A stretch of DNA of 64,000 nt from Spirosoma lacussanchae. Its GTDB lineage: Bacteria; Bacteroidota; Bacteroidia; Cytophagales; Spirosomataceae. The stretch's first letter is position 1, and each line of letters begins with the position of its first letter. The stretch spans positions 1-64,000 of the forward strand of contig NZ_SWJG01000013.1 in the NCBI RefSeq assembly GCF_005870035.1, in the 5' to 3' direction. A model generated the notes under the pieces. It was not told the origin of the DNA, made no database searches, and saw only the letters and a program-made list of their open reading frames with translations. Below, piece by piece: positions 35,281 through 45,158 of the stretch. The position numbers and the translations under genes are program-made.

Positions 35281-35312
35281 CAAAAGCCTTCCCCGTCTGG
35301 AGAAGGCTTTTG
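35281..35312 (-). terminator. Hairpin between susD-like and VCBS genes
   Basis: CAAAAGCCTTC (35281-35291) pairs with GAAGGCTTTTG (35302-35312), an 11-bp perfect stem with a 10-base loop, 25 bp after the susD-like stop on the minus strand. The closing AAAA/TTTT provides a short T run, so it can terminate or attenuate transcription of the sus genes. Confidence 0.7.
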
Positions 35313-35336
35313 TAGCGGCACGAAATGAAAGATAAC

Positions 35337-36872
35337 TTAATAACCGGGGTTCTGATCCTGCTGGCTCAGGCGGGCGTTGTTGTCGAGCTCCTGTTGCGGA
35401 ATGGGCAGCAACTCCTGCCGGTTTCTGACGAAGTAGGCAATAGGCTCGGTGGTAAGCTTGTTCTGGGCTCTCCAGCGCAGGATGTCGCGGTTACGAATCT
35501 GCTCGCCCGCCAGTTCGACCCGGCGTTCGTGGACAATGGCCCGGAATACTTCGTTTTTGCTGTTGACCGGATAATTGGTGGTCGGGTAGGGAGGCATCGC
35601 TACGCTTTTGCGGCTCCGAACCTGGTTGAGCAGCGCAATGGCCGCAGCGGTATTGCCGGCTTCGTTTTCGCACTCGGCCATGCCCAGCAGTACGTCGGCG
35701 TAGCGAATGATTTTCATGTTGATCCCCGACGTGTAGAACGTCTCGGCGTTTTTATACAGCGCCGTGTACTTGCGCCAGCTTACTTTCTGGCTTACCCCGT
35801 TGAACAGTTGCGCATTGCCCTGCACATCGGCGTCGGCCAGTACACGGGTACCGTTGTTGAACGAGTCGCCAATGAAGTAAAAATTGAACTTGAGCCGTGG
35901 GTCGGTTTTGGCATCGCCCTTCGCCGTGTTCTCGAAGTCGGCCAGCAACGAAGCCGACGGGATCAGGTTACGCCAGCCAATCGGGCTGTATTCCTGACTG
36001 CGGGTGGTCGTTTCGTTGGCCCCGCCGTCGTTTCCGTCGCCGTCCCAGTTGAAGTCGCCAATTCTGGAGAAGCCGATCTCGAAAACACCTTCGGGGTTAA
36101 ACTTGCTTTCTTCGGTGAAATTGTCCGTGTATTCGTCCATCAGCCGGTACTGGCCCGAGCTGATCACCTTCTGGAACTGCGTACGGGCATTGGCGTAGTC
36201 ACCTTTCTGCATGTATGCCCGTCCCAGCAGGGCCGCAGCTGCCCCAGACGTGGCCCGCCCGAGGTCGTTACCGCTGTAAGAAGCGGGCAGGTCAGCCTGG
36301 GCGGCTGTCAGGTCCGCGATAATGGCGGCATATACTTCATCGACGGAGGCTCGGGGTTTGGTGCCGTCAACGGCCGTAACTACGCTGGTGTAGAGGGGTA
36401 CACCGCCCCACAACGTAACCAACTCAAGATAAGCCAGTGCCCGCAGGAAACGCGCTTCGCCAACGGCCCGTTTGGCCAGGGTTGGGTTATCGTTGACCGT
36501 GGCTCCGTTGTCGATAACGACGTTGGCGCGGTGAATAGAGCGATACAGCCCGTTCCAGACCGCGGCCGATACCGCGTTGTTCGGCAGCTGGGCGCCAATC
36601 AGAATCTGGTTACGGGGCGCTTCCAGCTGACCACCACCCGTTGCCATGTCGTCGCTGCGGAGGTCATGGGTGAAGAACCACTCGCGCCCGGTCAGGTTCA
36701 GACTTTGCCAGATGGCATAGACCGAGTTTACACCAGAAACGAGCTGACTACCCGTTTTGTAGTAGATTTCGGTAGTTACCTGGTTGGGGTTGATCTTATC
36801 CAGGCTACTGGTGCTACAGCCCATCAACAGGCTGAGGGCTACAACGCTGGTTGTTATATATTGACGATTCAT
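35337..36872 (-). CDS. SusD/RagB-family outer-membrane nutrient-binding lipoprotein
   Basis: It encodes 511 residues. A lipoprotein signal (MNRQYITTSVVALSLLMGC, Cys19) is followed by the SusD fold: TPR-like helices, EARFLRALAYLELVTLWGGVPL (central motif, split by a domain boundary), SGAAAALLGRAYMQKGDYANA, and the C-terminal VELAGEQIRNRDILRW motif. It captures glycans or glycan fragments on the cell surface for the SusC transporter, whose gene lies 57 bp upstream. The substrate cannot be read from the sequence. Confidence 0.95.
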   Translation of the reverse strand: MNRQYITTSVVALSLLMGCSTSSLDKINPNQVTTEIYYKTGSQLVSGVNSVYAIWQSLNLTGREWFFTHDLRSDDMATGGGQLEAPRNQILIGAQLPNNAVSAAVWNGLYRSIHRANVVIDNGATVNDNPTLAKRAVGEARFLRALAYLELVTLWGGVPLYTSVVTAVDGTKPRASVDEVYAAIIADLTAAQADLPASYSGNDLGRATSGAAAALLGRAYMQKGDYANARTQFQKVISSGQYRLMDEYTDNFTEESKFNPEGVFEIGFSRIGDFNWDGDGNDGGANETTTRSQEYSPIGWRNLIPSASLLADFENTAKGDAKTDPRLKFNFYFIGDSFNNGTRVLADADVQGNAQLFNGVSQKVSWRKYTALYKNAETFYTSGINMKIIRYADVLLGMAECENEAGNTAAAIALLNQVRSRKSVAMPPYPTTNYPVNSKNEVFRAIVHERRVELAGEQIRNRDILRWRAQNKLTTEPIAYFVRNRQELLPIPQQELDNNARLSQQDQNPGY

Positions 36873-36929
36873 TTCTGTAAGAAATTTATGGAAATGGCTG
36901 CTAATCTGTTTGTTGCGTGTAATTAGTCA

Positions 36930-39900
36930 TTAAAAGCCGAGCTGAAGGCCAATCATCATGGTGCGAGCCTGCGGGAACTGACCATAATCGACGCCGTTGG
37001 TCAGCGTTGCGTTGGCCCGTGAGCCGACTTCAGGATCATAGCCTGTATACTTAGTAAACGTCAGAAGGTTAGTGGTTGATACATACAACCGGGCCCGGCT
37101 GAGCGTTCCGCGCGACCAGCTTTGCAGGATACCACCCGGCAGGTTGTAGCCCAGGCTCAGGTTCTTCAGCCGCAGGTACGAACCGTCTTCCAGGAAACGA
37201 TCCGATGTCCGGGTGTTGCCGTTCGGGTCACCGCTGACCGCACGGGGAATGTCGGTGTTGGTGTTCTCGGGCGTCCAGGCGTTAAGCACGCCGGTACCGG
37301 CGTTGAACAGCCGCAGCATACCTTCGGTCAGCACTTTCGTTCCGTTATAGATTTTGTTACCCTGTACACCCTGGAAGAACAGCGCCAGATCGAAATTGCG
37401 GTAGTTGGCATTGAAGTTTAAACCGTAGTTGAACTTAGGCAGGAAACTACCCAGGTTCACCCGGTCGTTGGCATCGATCGTGCCGTTACCGTCGACGTCA
37501 ACAAACCGCACATCGCCGGGTTTCGCATTCGGCTGGCTGGCGCCCGACGTGACCTCGCCCGTGTTCTGGTAGATACCGGCCACTTTCCAGCCGTAGAACG
37601 ACTGAATAGGCTCGCCAGCTACAGTGCGGGTAATGTCATTGCCGCCGAAGTCGGCGTTCAGACCAGCAAACAGGGGGGATACGTTCGGGCCGAGGCTTAG
37701 CACCTTGTTGCGGATTGCACTCAGGTTGGCCGATGCGTTGTAGCGAAAAGCGCCCTTCTGTTTGTTATAGCCCAGCTGCAGTTCCAGACCCTGGTTGCGC
37801 ATGTTGCCGATGTTGACAATGGGCGACTGGGAGTAGCCGATCGAGGGGGCAATGGGCTGGGGCAGAATAAGCCCGTCGGTGTTCCGGATGAAGTACTCGG
37901 CCGTCAGGGTAATGCTATTGTTGAACAGGCCCAGATCGACGCCCACGTTGCTCATCTTAGTGATTTCCCACTTCAGCGAGGTGTTGCCCAGGCGGTCGTA
38001 GAAAACGCCCTGCGTACGTACACCACCCAGAACGGCGTTGGTGTTCTGCGCTACCGCAACCTGCCAGTCATAGTCGCCAATACCGTTGAAGCCCAGCGAG
38101 CCGTAGCTGGCCCGTAGTTTCAGTTCCGAGATAGCCGGTACGTTCTTGATGAACGACTCCTCGCTGATCCGCCAGCCTACCGAAGCCGATGGGAAGTTGC
38201 CCCACTTGTTGCCCGGAGCGAATTTCGACGAACCGTCGCGCCGGATCGATGCGCTCAGCAGGTACTTGCCGCCGTATTCATAGTTGACCCGGCCCAGATA
38301 CGACAACAGGACGTTCTGGTTACGGCCACCCTGCAGCCCTACAGTGGTCGGCGACAGAGCCGATATTTCCCGGATGTCGTTGGAAGGGGCCTGGCCGCTG
38401 CCGTTCAGGAAGTTGGAGTTGGCCGCCTGGCGCTCAGCTACCGCCACGGCGTTGAGGCTGTGTTTGCCAAACGTGCGGTCGTAGGTCAGCTGGTTAGAAA
38501 TCAGGGGCGACACGTACACGTTGCGGTTGTCGGTGATCGTGGCCTGGGTGCGGGCGTTGAAGCTTTCGCTGTAGATGGGCTGGAAGGTAAAGTCGCGGTT
38601 CGACACGTAATCGACACCGCCCCGAATGCGGTAGGTCAGTCCTTCAATCAGCTTCACGTCCAGATACGCGCTACCCAGCAATTTGAACTGCTGCGAGTTG
38701 GTCCGATCCTGCAAAGCAGCACGAACCGGGTTTTGCGGGTCAGACGCGTCTGCGCCATCGGGACCCCGGTAGCCGCCGGGCAGGAACGGATCTGTAACCG
38801 GCATGTAGGGCGTCATCCTGATCATGTTCTGCACCTGCGTACGGCCGCCGGCGCTCACCTCGCCATAGCGGTCGCTGTAGGCCAGGGTCAGCGCCTGACC
38901 AAACGTGAATCGCTTGCTGATCGTGTGGTCCGAGTTGAGCCGGAAGTTACCCCGCTTGTAGTTCGTACCGATCATGATACCATCCTGGGTGAAGAAACCA
39001 ACCGACGACAGGAACCGAGACCGCTCGTTACCACCCGAGAGCTGGATGCTATGCTGCTGAATGGCGGCATTTCGGAATACCTCGTCCTGCCAGTTGGTGT
39101 TGGTTTGCGCGTAGGTCTGGGTAGCACCCGTGTAGATGGGGTCGTTCATATTCAGGAAGCGACGCGGCCGCGCATCTACCGGCGGGCGGTTAGCCGCCAG
39201 GGCCGCATCATTCTCTGCATTTTGCAGCAGCGCCGTACCAAATTGCAGGTACTGGTCGGTATTGAGCAGGTCGAGCTGCCGCCAGGCGCTCTGAACACCC
39301 GCGTAGCCGTCGTAGCTCACGTGGAGCCGACCGTCGGCTTTACCTTTTTTGGTCGTGATGACGATAACCCCGTTGGCCGCCCGCGATCCGTAGATGGCCG
39401 CTGCACTGGCATCTTTCAGCACATCGACCGACTCAATATCCCGTGAATCGAAGTTGTTGAGGTCGCCGGTCGGGAAGCCGTCAATGACGTAGAGCGGGTT
39501 AGAGGCAAACAAAATAGAGCCGATCCCCCGAATACGCACGATGGGCGACTCGCCGGGCGAACCGTTGTTCACAACGCTTACCCCCGGAACCCGGCCCTGA
39601 ATAGCACTTTCGATGCTGGGTACGGGCAGCTGCGTTACTTCCTGCGCGGAGATTGACGAAATAGCGCCCGTTACCGACGCCCGCTTCTGGGTACCGTAAC
39701 CAACAACAACTACCTCCGACAGGGCTTTCACGTCGTCGAGTAAGGTAACTGAAATCTGGCTGCGATCGCCAACTGGTACCTCCTGCGACACGTAGCCGAC
39801 AAAGCTGAACACCAGCACTCCACGGGCCGGTACGTTGATGGTAAAGTTACCGTTGGGGTCGGTGGTAGTACCCCGGTTGGTGCCTTTCACCAGAACGCTG

Positions 39901-40424
39901 ACGCCCGGAATACCCTGACCGGTTTTGTCAACTACACGCCCGCTGATGTCGGCCAGGGGCTGGGAGGAGGTGGTGGTCCAGCCAATCTGTTCCAGTTTGT
40001 CGAGCGTTCGCGACGGTATACCCAGGGCTTCGGTAGGCTGGCTGGTGCCGGTCTGTACCTGTTCGATTTTCCGAAAAAGCCGGGGCTGTTTGTCTTTATT
40101 CGAAACGATGGCGTAGAAGTTAGGCTGTATTTTCCGGAACGAAAGGTCTTTTCCGGCCAGCAGCGTCGTCAGCTCAGTTTCCAGATTGTTGCCAGACTGG
40201 CGGCCCACCATTACCTTGGTTTCGACCAGGCTGGATGGGTAAATAAAGGATACGCGATAGCGTTGCTCCAGTTCGGTCAGCGCTTTCCGAAGCGTAAGCA
40301 TGCGGGTGTCGCTCGCTCTGGCCTGTAAACTGGTGTACCGACTCGTTGACGCGAGCAGCTGTGCTCTGACCGATCCAATTCCGATCAGCAACAGCAGCCA
40401 CAGGGTAGATAGTATTTGCTTCAT
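36930..40424 (-). CDS. SusC/RagA-family TonB-dependent transporter with STN signalling domain
   Basis: It encodes 1164 residues. A signal peptide (about 1-21) is followed by an STN secretin/TonB N-terminal domain (about 40-115, LTLRKALTELEQRYRVSFIY), a CarboxypepD_reg-like domain (about 160-245, ISGRVVDKTGQGIPGVSVLV), a plug (about 250-370, EVVVVGYGTQKRASVTGAIS and RGIGSILFASNPLYVIDGFP) and a 22-strand barrel ending in an aromatic (GLQLGF). It imports glycans with SusD. The STN domain implies signalling to the FecR anti-sigma protein encoded 18 bp upstream. Confidence 0.96.
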   Translation of the reverse strand: MKQILSTLWLLLLIGIGSVRAQLLASTSRYTSLQARASDTRMLTLRKALTELEQRYRVSFIYPSSLVETKVMVGRQSGNNLETELTTLLAGKDLSFRKIQPNFYAIVSNKDKQPRLFRKIEQVQTGTSQPTEALGIPSRTLDKLEQIGWTTTSSQPLADISGRVVDKTGQGIPGVSVLVKGTNRGTTTDPNGNFTINVPARGVLVFSFVGYVSQEVPVGDRSQISVTLLDDVKALSEVVVVGYGTQKRASVTGAISSISAQEVTQLPVPSIESAIQGRVPGVSVVNNGSPGESPIVRIRGIGSILFASNPLYVIDGFPTGDLNNFDSRDIESVDVLKDASAAAIYGSRAANGVIVITTKKGKADGRLHVSYDGYAGVQSAWRQLDLLNTDQYLQFGTALLQNAENDAALAANRPPVDARPRRFLNMNDPIYTGATQTYAQTNTNWQDEVFRNAAIQQHSIQLSGGNERSRFLSSVGFFTQDGIMIGTNYKRGNFRLNSDHTISKRFTFGQALTLAYSDRYGEVSAGGRTQVQNMIRMTPYMPVTDPFLPGGYRGPDGADASDPQNPVRAALQDRTNSQQFKLLGSAYLDVKLIEGLTYRIRGGVDYVSNRDFTFQPIYSESFNARTQATITDNRNVYVSPLISNQLTYDRTFGKHSLNAVAVAERQAANSNFLNGSGQAPSNDIREISALSPTTVGLQGGRNQNVLLSYLGRVNYEYGGKYLLSASIRRDGSSKFAPGNKWGNFPSASVGWRISEESFIKNVPAISELKLRASYGSLGFNGIGDYDWQVAVAQNTNAVLGGVRTQGVFYDRLGNTSLKWEITKMSNVGVDLGLFNNSITLTAEYFIRNTDGLILPQPIAPSIGYSQSPIVNIGNMRNQGLELQLGYNKQKGAFRYNASANLSAIRNKVLSLGPNVSPLFAGLNADFGGNDITRTVAGEPIQSFYGWKVAGIYQNTGEVTSGASQPNAKPGDVRFVDVDGNGTIDANDRVNLGSFLPKFNYGLNFNANYRNFDLALFFQGVQGNKIYNGTKVLTEGMLRLFNAGTGVLNAWTPENTNTDIPRAVSGDPNGNTRTSDRFLEDGSYLRLKNLSLGYNLPGGILQSWSRGTLSRARLYVSTTNLLTFTKYTGYDPEVGSRANATLTNGVDYGQFPQARTMMIGLQLGF

Positions 40425-40442
40425 AACAGATTAATTGATTGA

Positions 40443-41435
40443 TTATTGAATGAGAATCTGATTGCCCTTCCGCGTGATACGCAGATCGAACAGGGTGGAT
40501 AGACCGTTTAGAATGGTTTCTACGGAGTTGTTGGGCACGCTGCCCGACAGGGTTTGCCGGCCCAGCTCCGGATTGGTAATGACAACATCAACACCGTATG
40601 TTTCCCGCAGCATATCGGCCACTTCCTGCAGGGTGGTGCCCTCGAAACGGAGTTTGTCGGCCTGCCACGACGACTGTACCGCCGGGTCGACCCGTTTCCG
40701 GTAGTAAATCCGCTTGTTGATATCGGCAAAGACCAGATCGCCGGGGCGCATGATCAACTTCTCTTTAGCGCGTTCACCAACGTCGAGCCGGATTTTACCA
40801 TTGGTCAGGACCACTTTGGCCCGGCTGGCGCGGGCCAGCACGTTGAACTGCGTGCCAAGCACCTCAATGTTGAGCTTGTTGGGGAGGTGAACAACAAAGC
40901 GCTCGTGGTTCTGCTGGTGGGTAACCCGGAAGAAGCCTTCGCCATCGAGCCACACTTCGCGCGCCTGGCCAGGGCGCCACTGTTCAGTAAGCCGCAGCCG
41001 ACTGTTGCCGTTTAGGGTTACGACGGAGCCATCGGAAAGGGTGAGGGTACGAATTTTCCCAAAGGGCGTCTGGTAGGTTAGCTCAGCGGGCTGGCGCTGG
41101 GTATACAGCCAGAAGCTGCCGAGTGCGATCAGCAGGGCACCCACAAACACAGCCGCCCAGCGCATAGGCTGTCGCCAACTGGTCAAGGGTCTGATAACCG
41201 GAGTTGGCTGGGCAGATAGTGACTGCCGGGCCTCGTTCAGGCGTTGCCAGAGCGGATCCGCTGCGGGGGCCGAAAGGGGTGAGGTGGTTTGCCAGTTAGG
41301 CTGACCAAACTGCTTATCGAGTCGGTTGACCAGGTACGCACGGCCCTCATCTGTATCGAACCAGGTCAGAACACGCTGGGCTTCTTCGGGCGTAATCTGG
41401 TTGGCAAAATACCGATTGAGTACATCGTCTGTCAT
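40443..41435 (-). CDS. FecR family anti-sigma regulator
   Basis: It encodes 330 residues. A cytoplasmic N-terminal domain (about 1-90, with MTDDVLNRYFANQITPEEAQ) binds the sigma factor, one membrane helix (about 93-112) crosses the inner membrane, and the periplasmic part has a FecR domain (about 118-215, YQTPFGKIRTLTLSDGSVVT and FNVLARASRAKVVLTNGKIRL) and a C-terminal DUF4974 module (about 258-330, LRFEGTTLQEVADMLRETYG). It relays the signal from the STN domain of the SusC-like transporter to the ECF sigma factor encoded just upstream. It may become a sigma activator after cleavage. Confidence 0.96.
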   Translation of the reverse strand: MTDDVLNRYFANQITPEEAQRVLTWFDTDEGRAYLVNRLDKQFGQPNWQTTSPLSAPAADPLWQRLNEARQSLSAQPTPVIRPLTSWRQPMRWAAVFVGALLIALGSFWLYTQRQPAELTYQTPFGKIRTLTLSDGSVVTLNGNSRLRLTEQWRPGQAREVWLDGEGFFRVTHQQNHERFVVHLPNKLNIEVLGTQFNVLARASRAKVVLTNGKIRLDVGERAKEKLIMRPGDLVFADINKRIYYRKRVDPAVQSSWQADKLRFEGTTLQEVADMLRETYGVDVVITNPELGRQTLSGSVPNNSVETILNGLSTLFDLRITRKGNQILIQ

Positions 41436-41514
41436 AGGGTATAGGAGTCCGTTTACTCACCATACACCACAGCTTGTAGAAAGTATTATTGGAATCAAAA
41501 AAAAAGTTCTGATT

Positions 41515-42102
41515 TTAATGATATAGGCTGCTCAGCACGGCAATCACCAGCGTAGGCAGGTCGGCATGATGCCGCAGGTAGTCGCGCAGAAAGCGACAGG
41601 CGTGGTAATAGTGAATTTTAACCGTATTGATTGAGATGCGAAGTTGTGAGGCCACTTCTTCGTTGGTCAGCCCGACTTCGGAGCGGAGGGTGAACACCAG
41701 CCGGCGCTGGGCTGGCAGCAGCTGCAGGCCCTGACGAACAACCGAGCTGTATTCATTCAGGGTAATTGACTCTTCTGTCGAGGTATCTGCTTCGGGCAAA
41801 AGTGCCTGCCGCTCAATATGCCGCAGAATGGCCCGCCTGTCGTCGCGAAGCCGGTTGATGATCTGATTGCGCATGGCAGTAGCCAGATAGGCTTTTATCG
41901 ACTGCGATGCGTTGAGCTGGGTTCGGTGGGTCCAAAGTTTCAGGTACACCTCCTGCAGCGCGTCTTCGGCCAGTTCCGGATCTTTCACGTACTGAACGGC
42001 AATACTGTACAGATAACGATAGTACCGTCGGAACAGCGTTTCAAAGGCTGTTTCGTCGTGTTGACTCAGACGATACGTTAGTTCGGCATCCGTTACTTCC
42101 AT
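41515..42102 (-). CDS. ECF RNA polymerase sigma factor (FecI-like)
   Basis: It encodes 195 residues. Region 2 (about 10-85) contains FETLFRRYYRYLYSIAVQYV and AEDALQEVYLKLWTHRTQL, and region 4 (about 130-185) contains LPAQRRLVFTLRSEVGLTNE and IRISINTVKIHYYHACRFLR-type helix-turn-helix (here LRISINTVKIHYYHACRFL). It is the first gene of the unit and presumably activates the FecR-SusC-SusD genes. The 79 bp between it and fecR are AT-rich and non-coding. Confidence 0.96.
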   Translation of the reverse strand: MEVTDAELTYRLSQHDETAFETLFRRYYRYLYSIAVQYVKDPELAEDALQEVYLKLWTHRTQLNASQSIKAYLATAMRNQIINRLRDDRRAILRHIERQALLPEADTSTEESITLNEYSSVVRQGLQLLPAQRRLVFTLRSEVGLTNEEVASQLRISINTVKIHYYHACRFLRDYLRHHADLPTLVIAVLSSLYH

Positions 42103-42259
42103 GATAATTCGGCAGTCATTCCCAACCCACTAGCTCTTATAGAATTGATCGTAGACAAATGTAAAAAAGAATAAGTCTGGTTAGTATAAGAATACTTTTT
42201 ATTTGCTGGGTGCAATCGTAAACTTGCACTTCCAATCGGGAATTCGCCCCACTTCACGC

Positions 42260-44686
42260 ATGCGCTACATTAAAGCTTCGTTCTTTATTCTTCTGACTAT
42301 TTTATTGGTTTACGCATTGAACCGCACCTGGGGTGTAGTGCCGGCTTTCGGGCCTTTATTGAGTCCGTTTGTGGGTTTCTGGCAAAATGCCGAGACCACC
42401 GAAGCCGCCGATGAAGAGCTGATCCTGAAAGGCACCCGGGCACCCGTCACCATTGTGTTCGATGACCTGGCTATTCCGCACGTATTTGCGGAGAACGACC
42501 GCGACGCTTATTTCGCGCAGGGGTACCTGACGGCCCGTGATCGGCTCTGGCAGATGGAATTTCAGACACACGCTGCCGCCGGGCGCGTGGCTGAGATTGT
42601 AGGCGATCGGGCGCTGGAGCTGGACCGGTACAACCGGCGGCTGGGCATGGGGTTCGGTGCCGAGCGGTCCGTTAAGGCCATGCTGACCGATCCGCGCTCG
42701 CGGGAGTCGGTAGAAGCATATACCGCAGGAGTCAATGCGTACATCAGTCAGCTCAGCCCGGCTCAGTATCCGCTGGAGTATAAACTGCTCGGCTACAAAC
42801 CCGAACCCTGGCAGACCATCAAGTGCGCCTATTTTCTCAAATACATGTCGGGGGTGCTGGCACTCGGGGCCGATGACCTGAATATGAGCAATGTGCTGCG
42901 CCGGATTGGCCCGGCGGCTACCGCCGATCTGTTTCCGGATTATCCGTTTCGCGAAGATCCGATCATTCCGGTCGGCACGTCCTGGGATTTTAAACCAGTT
43001 GCTGTACCGGCCACTCCGCCCAACGCGTTTACCAGCAGCGAGCCGCTGGCTATGAAATGGCCCGACCACGACCCGGCTATCGGCAGTAACAACTGGGCCG
43101 TTGGGCCGCAAAAGTCAGCCACCGGCTATCCTATTCTGGCCAACGACCCGCACCTGTCGCTCAGTCTGCCGTCTATCTGGTACCAGATGCAGCTCGTTAC
43201 TCCGACCATGAATGTATACGGGGCCACCATGCCCGGCGCACCGGGGGTGATTATCGGGTTTAACAAGCAGGTGGCCTGGGGCGTCACCAACGTGGGGGCC
43301 GACGTACTCGATTTCTACCAGATACGTTTCCGGGATGCCTCGCAGCGGGAGTACTGGCACGACAACCGCTGGAAACCCGTTACCCGTCGTATCGAACGGA
43401 TCAAGGTGAAAGGGCAGGCCGACGTGATAGACACTGTGCTGTATACGCACCATGGCCCCGTTATGTACATGGCTGGCCAGAAACCGTTCGCCAAAAATGT
43501 TCCGGTGGGGTATGCCGCCCGCTGGATCGCCCACGAAGAGTCGAACGATTTTCTGACGTACTACCTGCTCGACCGGGCTAAAAACCACGCCGATTACCGC
43601 GAAGCACTGCGTTATTACGGAGCCCCTGCCCAAAACTTCGTGTTTGCCGATGTAGCCAGAGACATTGCCATCTCGCCCAATGGCCGCTTTCCGTTAAAGT
43701 GGAAAGATCAGGGTAAGTTTTTGCTGGATGGTACCAACCCCGCTCACGACTGGCAGGGCTGGATTCCAGCAGCGCATAATCCGCACGTGAAAAATCCACC
43801 GCGCGGGTTTGTCAGCTCCGCTAATCAGTCCTCTACCGATCCAACCTATCCGTACTATATCAACTGGCAGTTTGCCCCCTATGAACGGGGCGTGCGTATT
43901 AACCAGCGGTTAGCGCGCATGAAACAGGCTACCCCCGACAGTCTGCGGCAGCTACAGAATGACAATATGAACGTGCGGGCGGCTAATGCTCTGCCCGTGT
44001 TTCTAAATTATGTACAGCCGCAAAAACTGACAGGCCAGCAATCCAACGCGCTGGCGGTGCTCAAAGCCTGGCGATACAACAACGATGTGAGCGAAATAGC
44101 GCCGACCATCTTTACCGAATGGACGCGGCAATGCATGGAAGCAGTCTGGAACGATAACTTTCCGAGCAACGACTCCACCACCCTGCGCTACCCTAGCTTT
44201 GACCGTACGCTCCAGCTGGCCGAGAAAGACCCCGGTGCCAACTGGTTCGATGATGTTAACACGCCCGCCCGCGAAACGATCAACGATGTGCTGACGCAAA
44301 GTTTCCGCGCGGCTGTCGATTCGCTGACCCGACAGCACGGCCCGCTCGGTACGTCATGGCAGTGGGGGAAGCACAAAGCCACCCGCATCAGTCACCTGGC
44401 CCGGCTCGACGCGCTCAGCGCACTGAACGTGCAGATTGGCGGGGGCGGTGGAATCGTGAACGCCACGACCGAGCGTACCGGCCCCTCCTGGCGGATGGTG
44501 GTAGCCCTCGGCCCGAAGCCCAGAGCTTACGGAGTGTATCCGGGTGGGCAGTCCGGTAACCCCGGCAGCCCGCACTACCTCAACATGCTGGAGACCTGGC
44601 GTACGGGGCAACTCAACGAATTGCTCTTTTTGCTGTCGGCCGATGAGAAGCATGTCCGGATCAGGCGCCGGGTCACGATAAAATAA
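42260..44686 (+). CDS. Penicillin acylase family N-terminal nucleophile hydrolase
   Basis: It encodes 808 residues from ATG 42260 (MRYIKASFFILLTILLVYAL), which gives a membrane anchor or signal segment; the open frame starts 19 codons earlier without protein-like character. The precursor is cleaved autocatalytically before Ser276 (DPAIG|SNNWAVGPQKSATG), the nucleophile of the beta chain. The oxyanion region PILANDPHLSLSLPSIWYQM and NPGSPHYLNM follow. The family hydrolyses amides such as penicillins or acyl-homoserine lactones; substrate unknown here. It is followed 54 bp later by a small membrane protein gene. Confidence 0.93.
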   Translation: MRYIKASFFILLTILLVYALNRTWGVVPAFGPLLSPFVGFWQNAETTEAADEELILKGTRAPVTIVFDDLAIPHVFAENDRDAYFAQGYLTARDRLWQMEFQTHAAAGRVAEIVGDRALELDRYNRRLGMGFGAERSVKAMLTDPRSRESVEAYTAGVNAYISQLSPAQYPLEYKLLGYKPEPWQTIKCAYFLKYMSGVLALGADDLNMSNVLRRIGPAATADLFPDYPFREDPIIPVGTSWDFKPVAVPATPPNAFTSSEPLAMKWPDHDPAIGSNNWAVGPQKSATGYPILANDPHLSLSLPSIWYQMQLVTPTMNVYGATMPGAPGVIIGFNKQVAWGVTNVGADVLDFYQIRFRDASQREYWHDNRWKPVTRRIERIKVKGQADVIDTVLYTHHGPVMYMAGQKPFAKNVPVGYAARWIAHEESNDFLTYYLLDRAKNHADYREALRYYGAPAQNFVFADVARDIAISPNGRFPLKWKDQGKFLLDGTNPAHDWQGWIPAAHNPHVKNPPRGFVSSANQSSTDPTYPYYINWQFAPYERGVRINQRLARMKQATPDSLRQLQNDNMNVRAANALPVFLNYVQPQKLTGQQSNALAVLKAWRYNNDVSEIAPTIFTEWTRQCMEAVWNDNFPSNDSTTLRYPSFDRTLQLAEKDPGANWFDDVNTPARETINDVLTQSFRAAVDSLTRQHGPLGTSWQWGKHKATRISHLARLDALSALNVQIGGGGGIVNATTERTGPSWRMVVALGPKPRAYGVYPGGQSGNPGSPHYLNMLETWRTGQLNELLFLLSADEKHVRIRRRVTIK

Positions 44687-44740
44687 AGTCTCGATCAGTT
44701 CAGTATACCAATCAATGCGACTACGGGTCGTTTCTGGAAT

Positions 44741-45103
44741 ATGCGTCAAATCATTGCTATTGCTGTGCTGAGTTTGCTGGTGCAGCTCGTTTTTCCCTGG
44801 TGGAGTCTGGCCGTTGTGTCCTTTGCTGTTTGCTGCTGGCGTAGCCCGGGGGCGGGGCGTGCCTTTTTGTATGGCTTTGTCGGGGTGGGTATTGTCTGGC
44901 TGCTGTACGCCCTGATGATACAGCTCCGCACCGACGGTGTTTTTGTAGGTCGAATGAGCGAGTTGCTTTTCAGAACGAACGGAGGAGTGCTGCCGGTTCT
45001 GGTAACAACATTGGTAAGCGGTCTGGTGGGTGGTTTAGCCGGAGCGACCGGATTCTTTGTCCGGCAGGCCAGCGGAAATCAAATCGAAAATCGTATTTCC
45101 TAA
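44741..45103 (+). CDS. Small membrane protein
   Basis: It encodes 120 residues with about three or four hydrophobic segments (about 3-20, 20-32, 39-58, 80-105) and little else. It starts MRQIIAIAVLSLLVQLVFPW and ends in a polar tail (RQASGNQIENRIS). No domain is recognised. Its position 54 bp after the penicillin acylase gene suggests co-transcription, and the OmpH-like gene starts 55 bp later with its own promoter box inside the spacer. Confidence 0.7.
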   Translation: MRQIIAIAVLSLLVQLVFPWWSLAVVSFAVCCWRSPGAGRAFLYGFVGVGIVWLLYALMIQLRTDGVFVGRMSELLFRTNGGVLPVLVTTLVSGLVGGLAGATGFFVRQASGNQIENRIS

Positions 45104-45116
45104 TCGTAAATCCCTA

Positions 45117-45124
45117 TACCTTTG
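45117..45124 (+). promoter_or_regulatory. Promoter -7 box of the OmpH-like gene
   Basis: TACCTTTG at 45117-45124 matches TAnnTTTG exactly, 34 bp upstream of the GTG start. The -33 position is T-rich (TTT near 45096) rather than a clear TTG. Confidence 0.6.
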
Positions 45125-45158
45125 TACGATAAACAAGTCACTAACTAATTCATTTATC

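Noticed and set aside
35325-36926. A 533-codon plus-strand open frame
   Set aside because: It is antisense to the SusD-like gene and its product has no recognisable motifs or signal peptide.
38460-39446. A 328-codon plus-strand open frame
   Set aside because: It is antisense to the SusC-like barrel region and is explained as a shadow frame.
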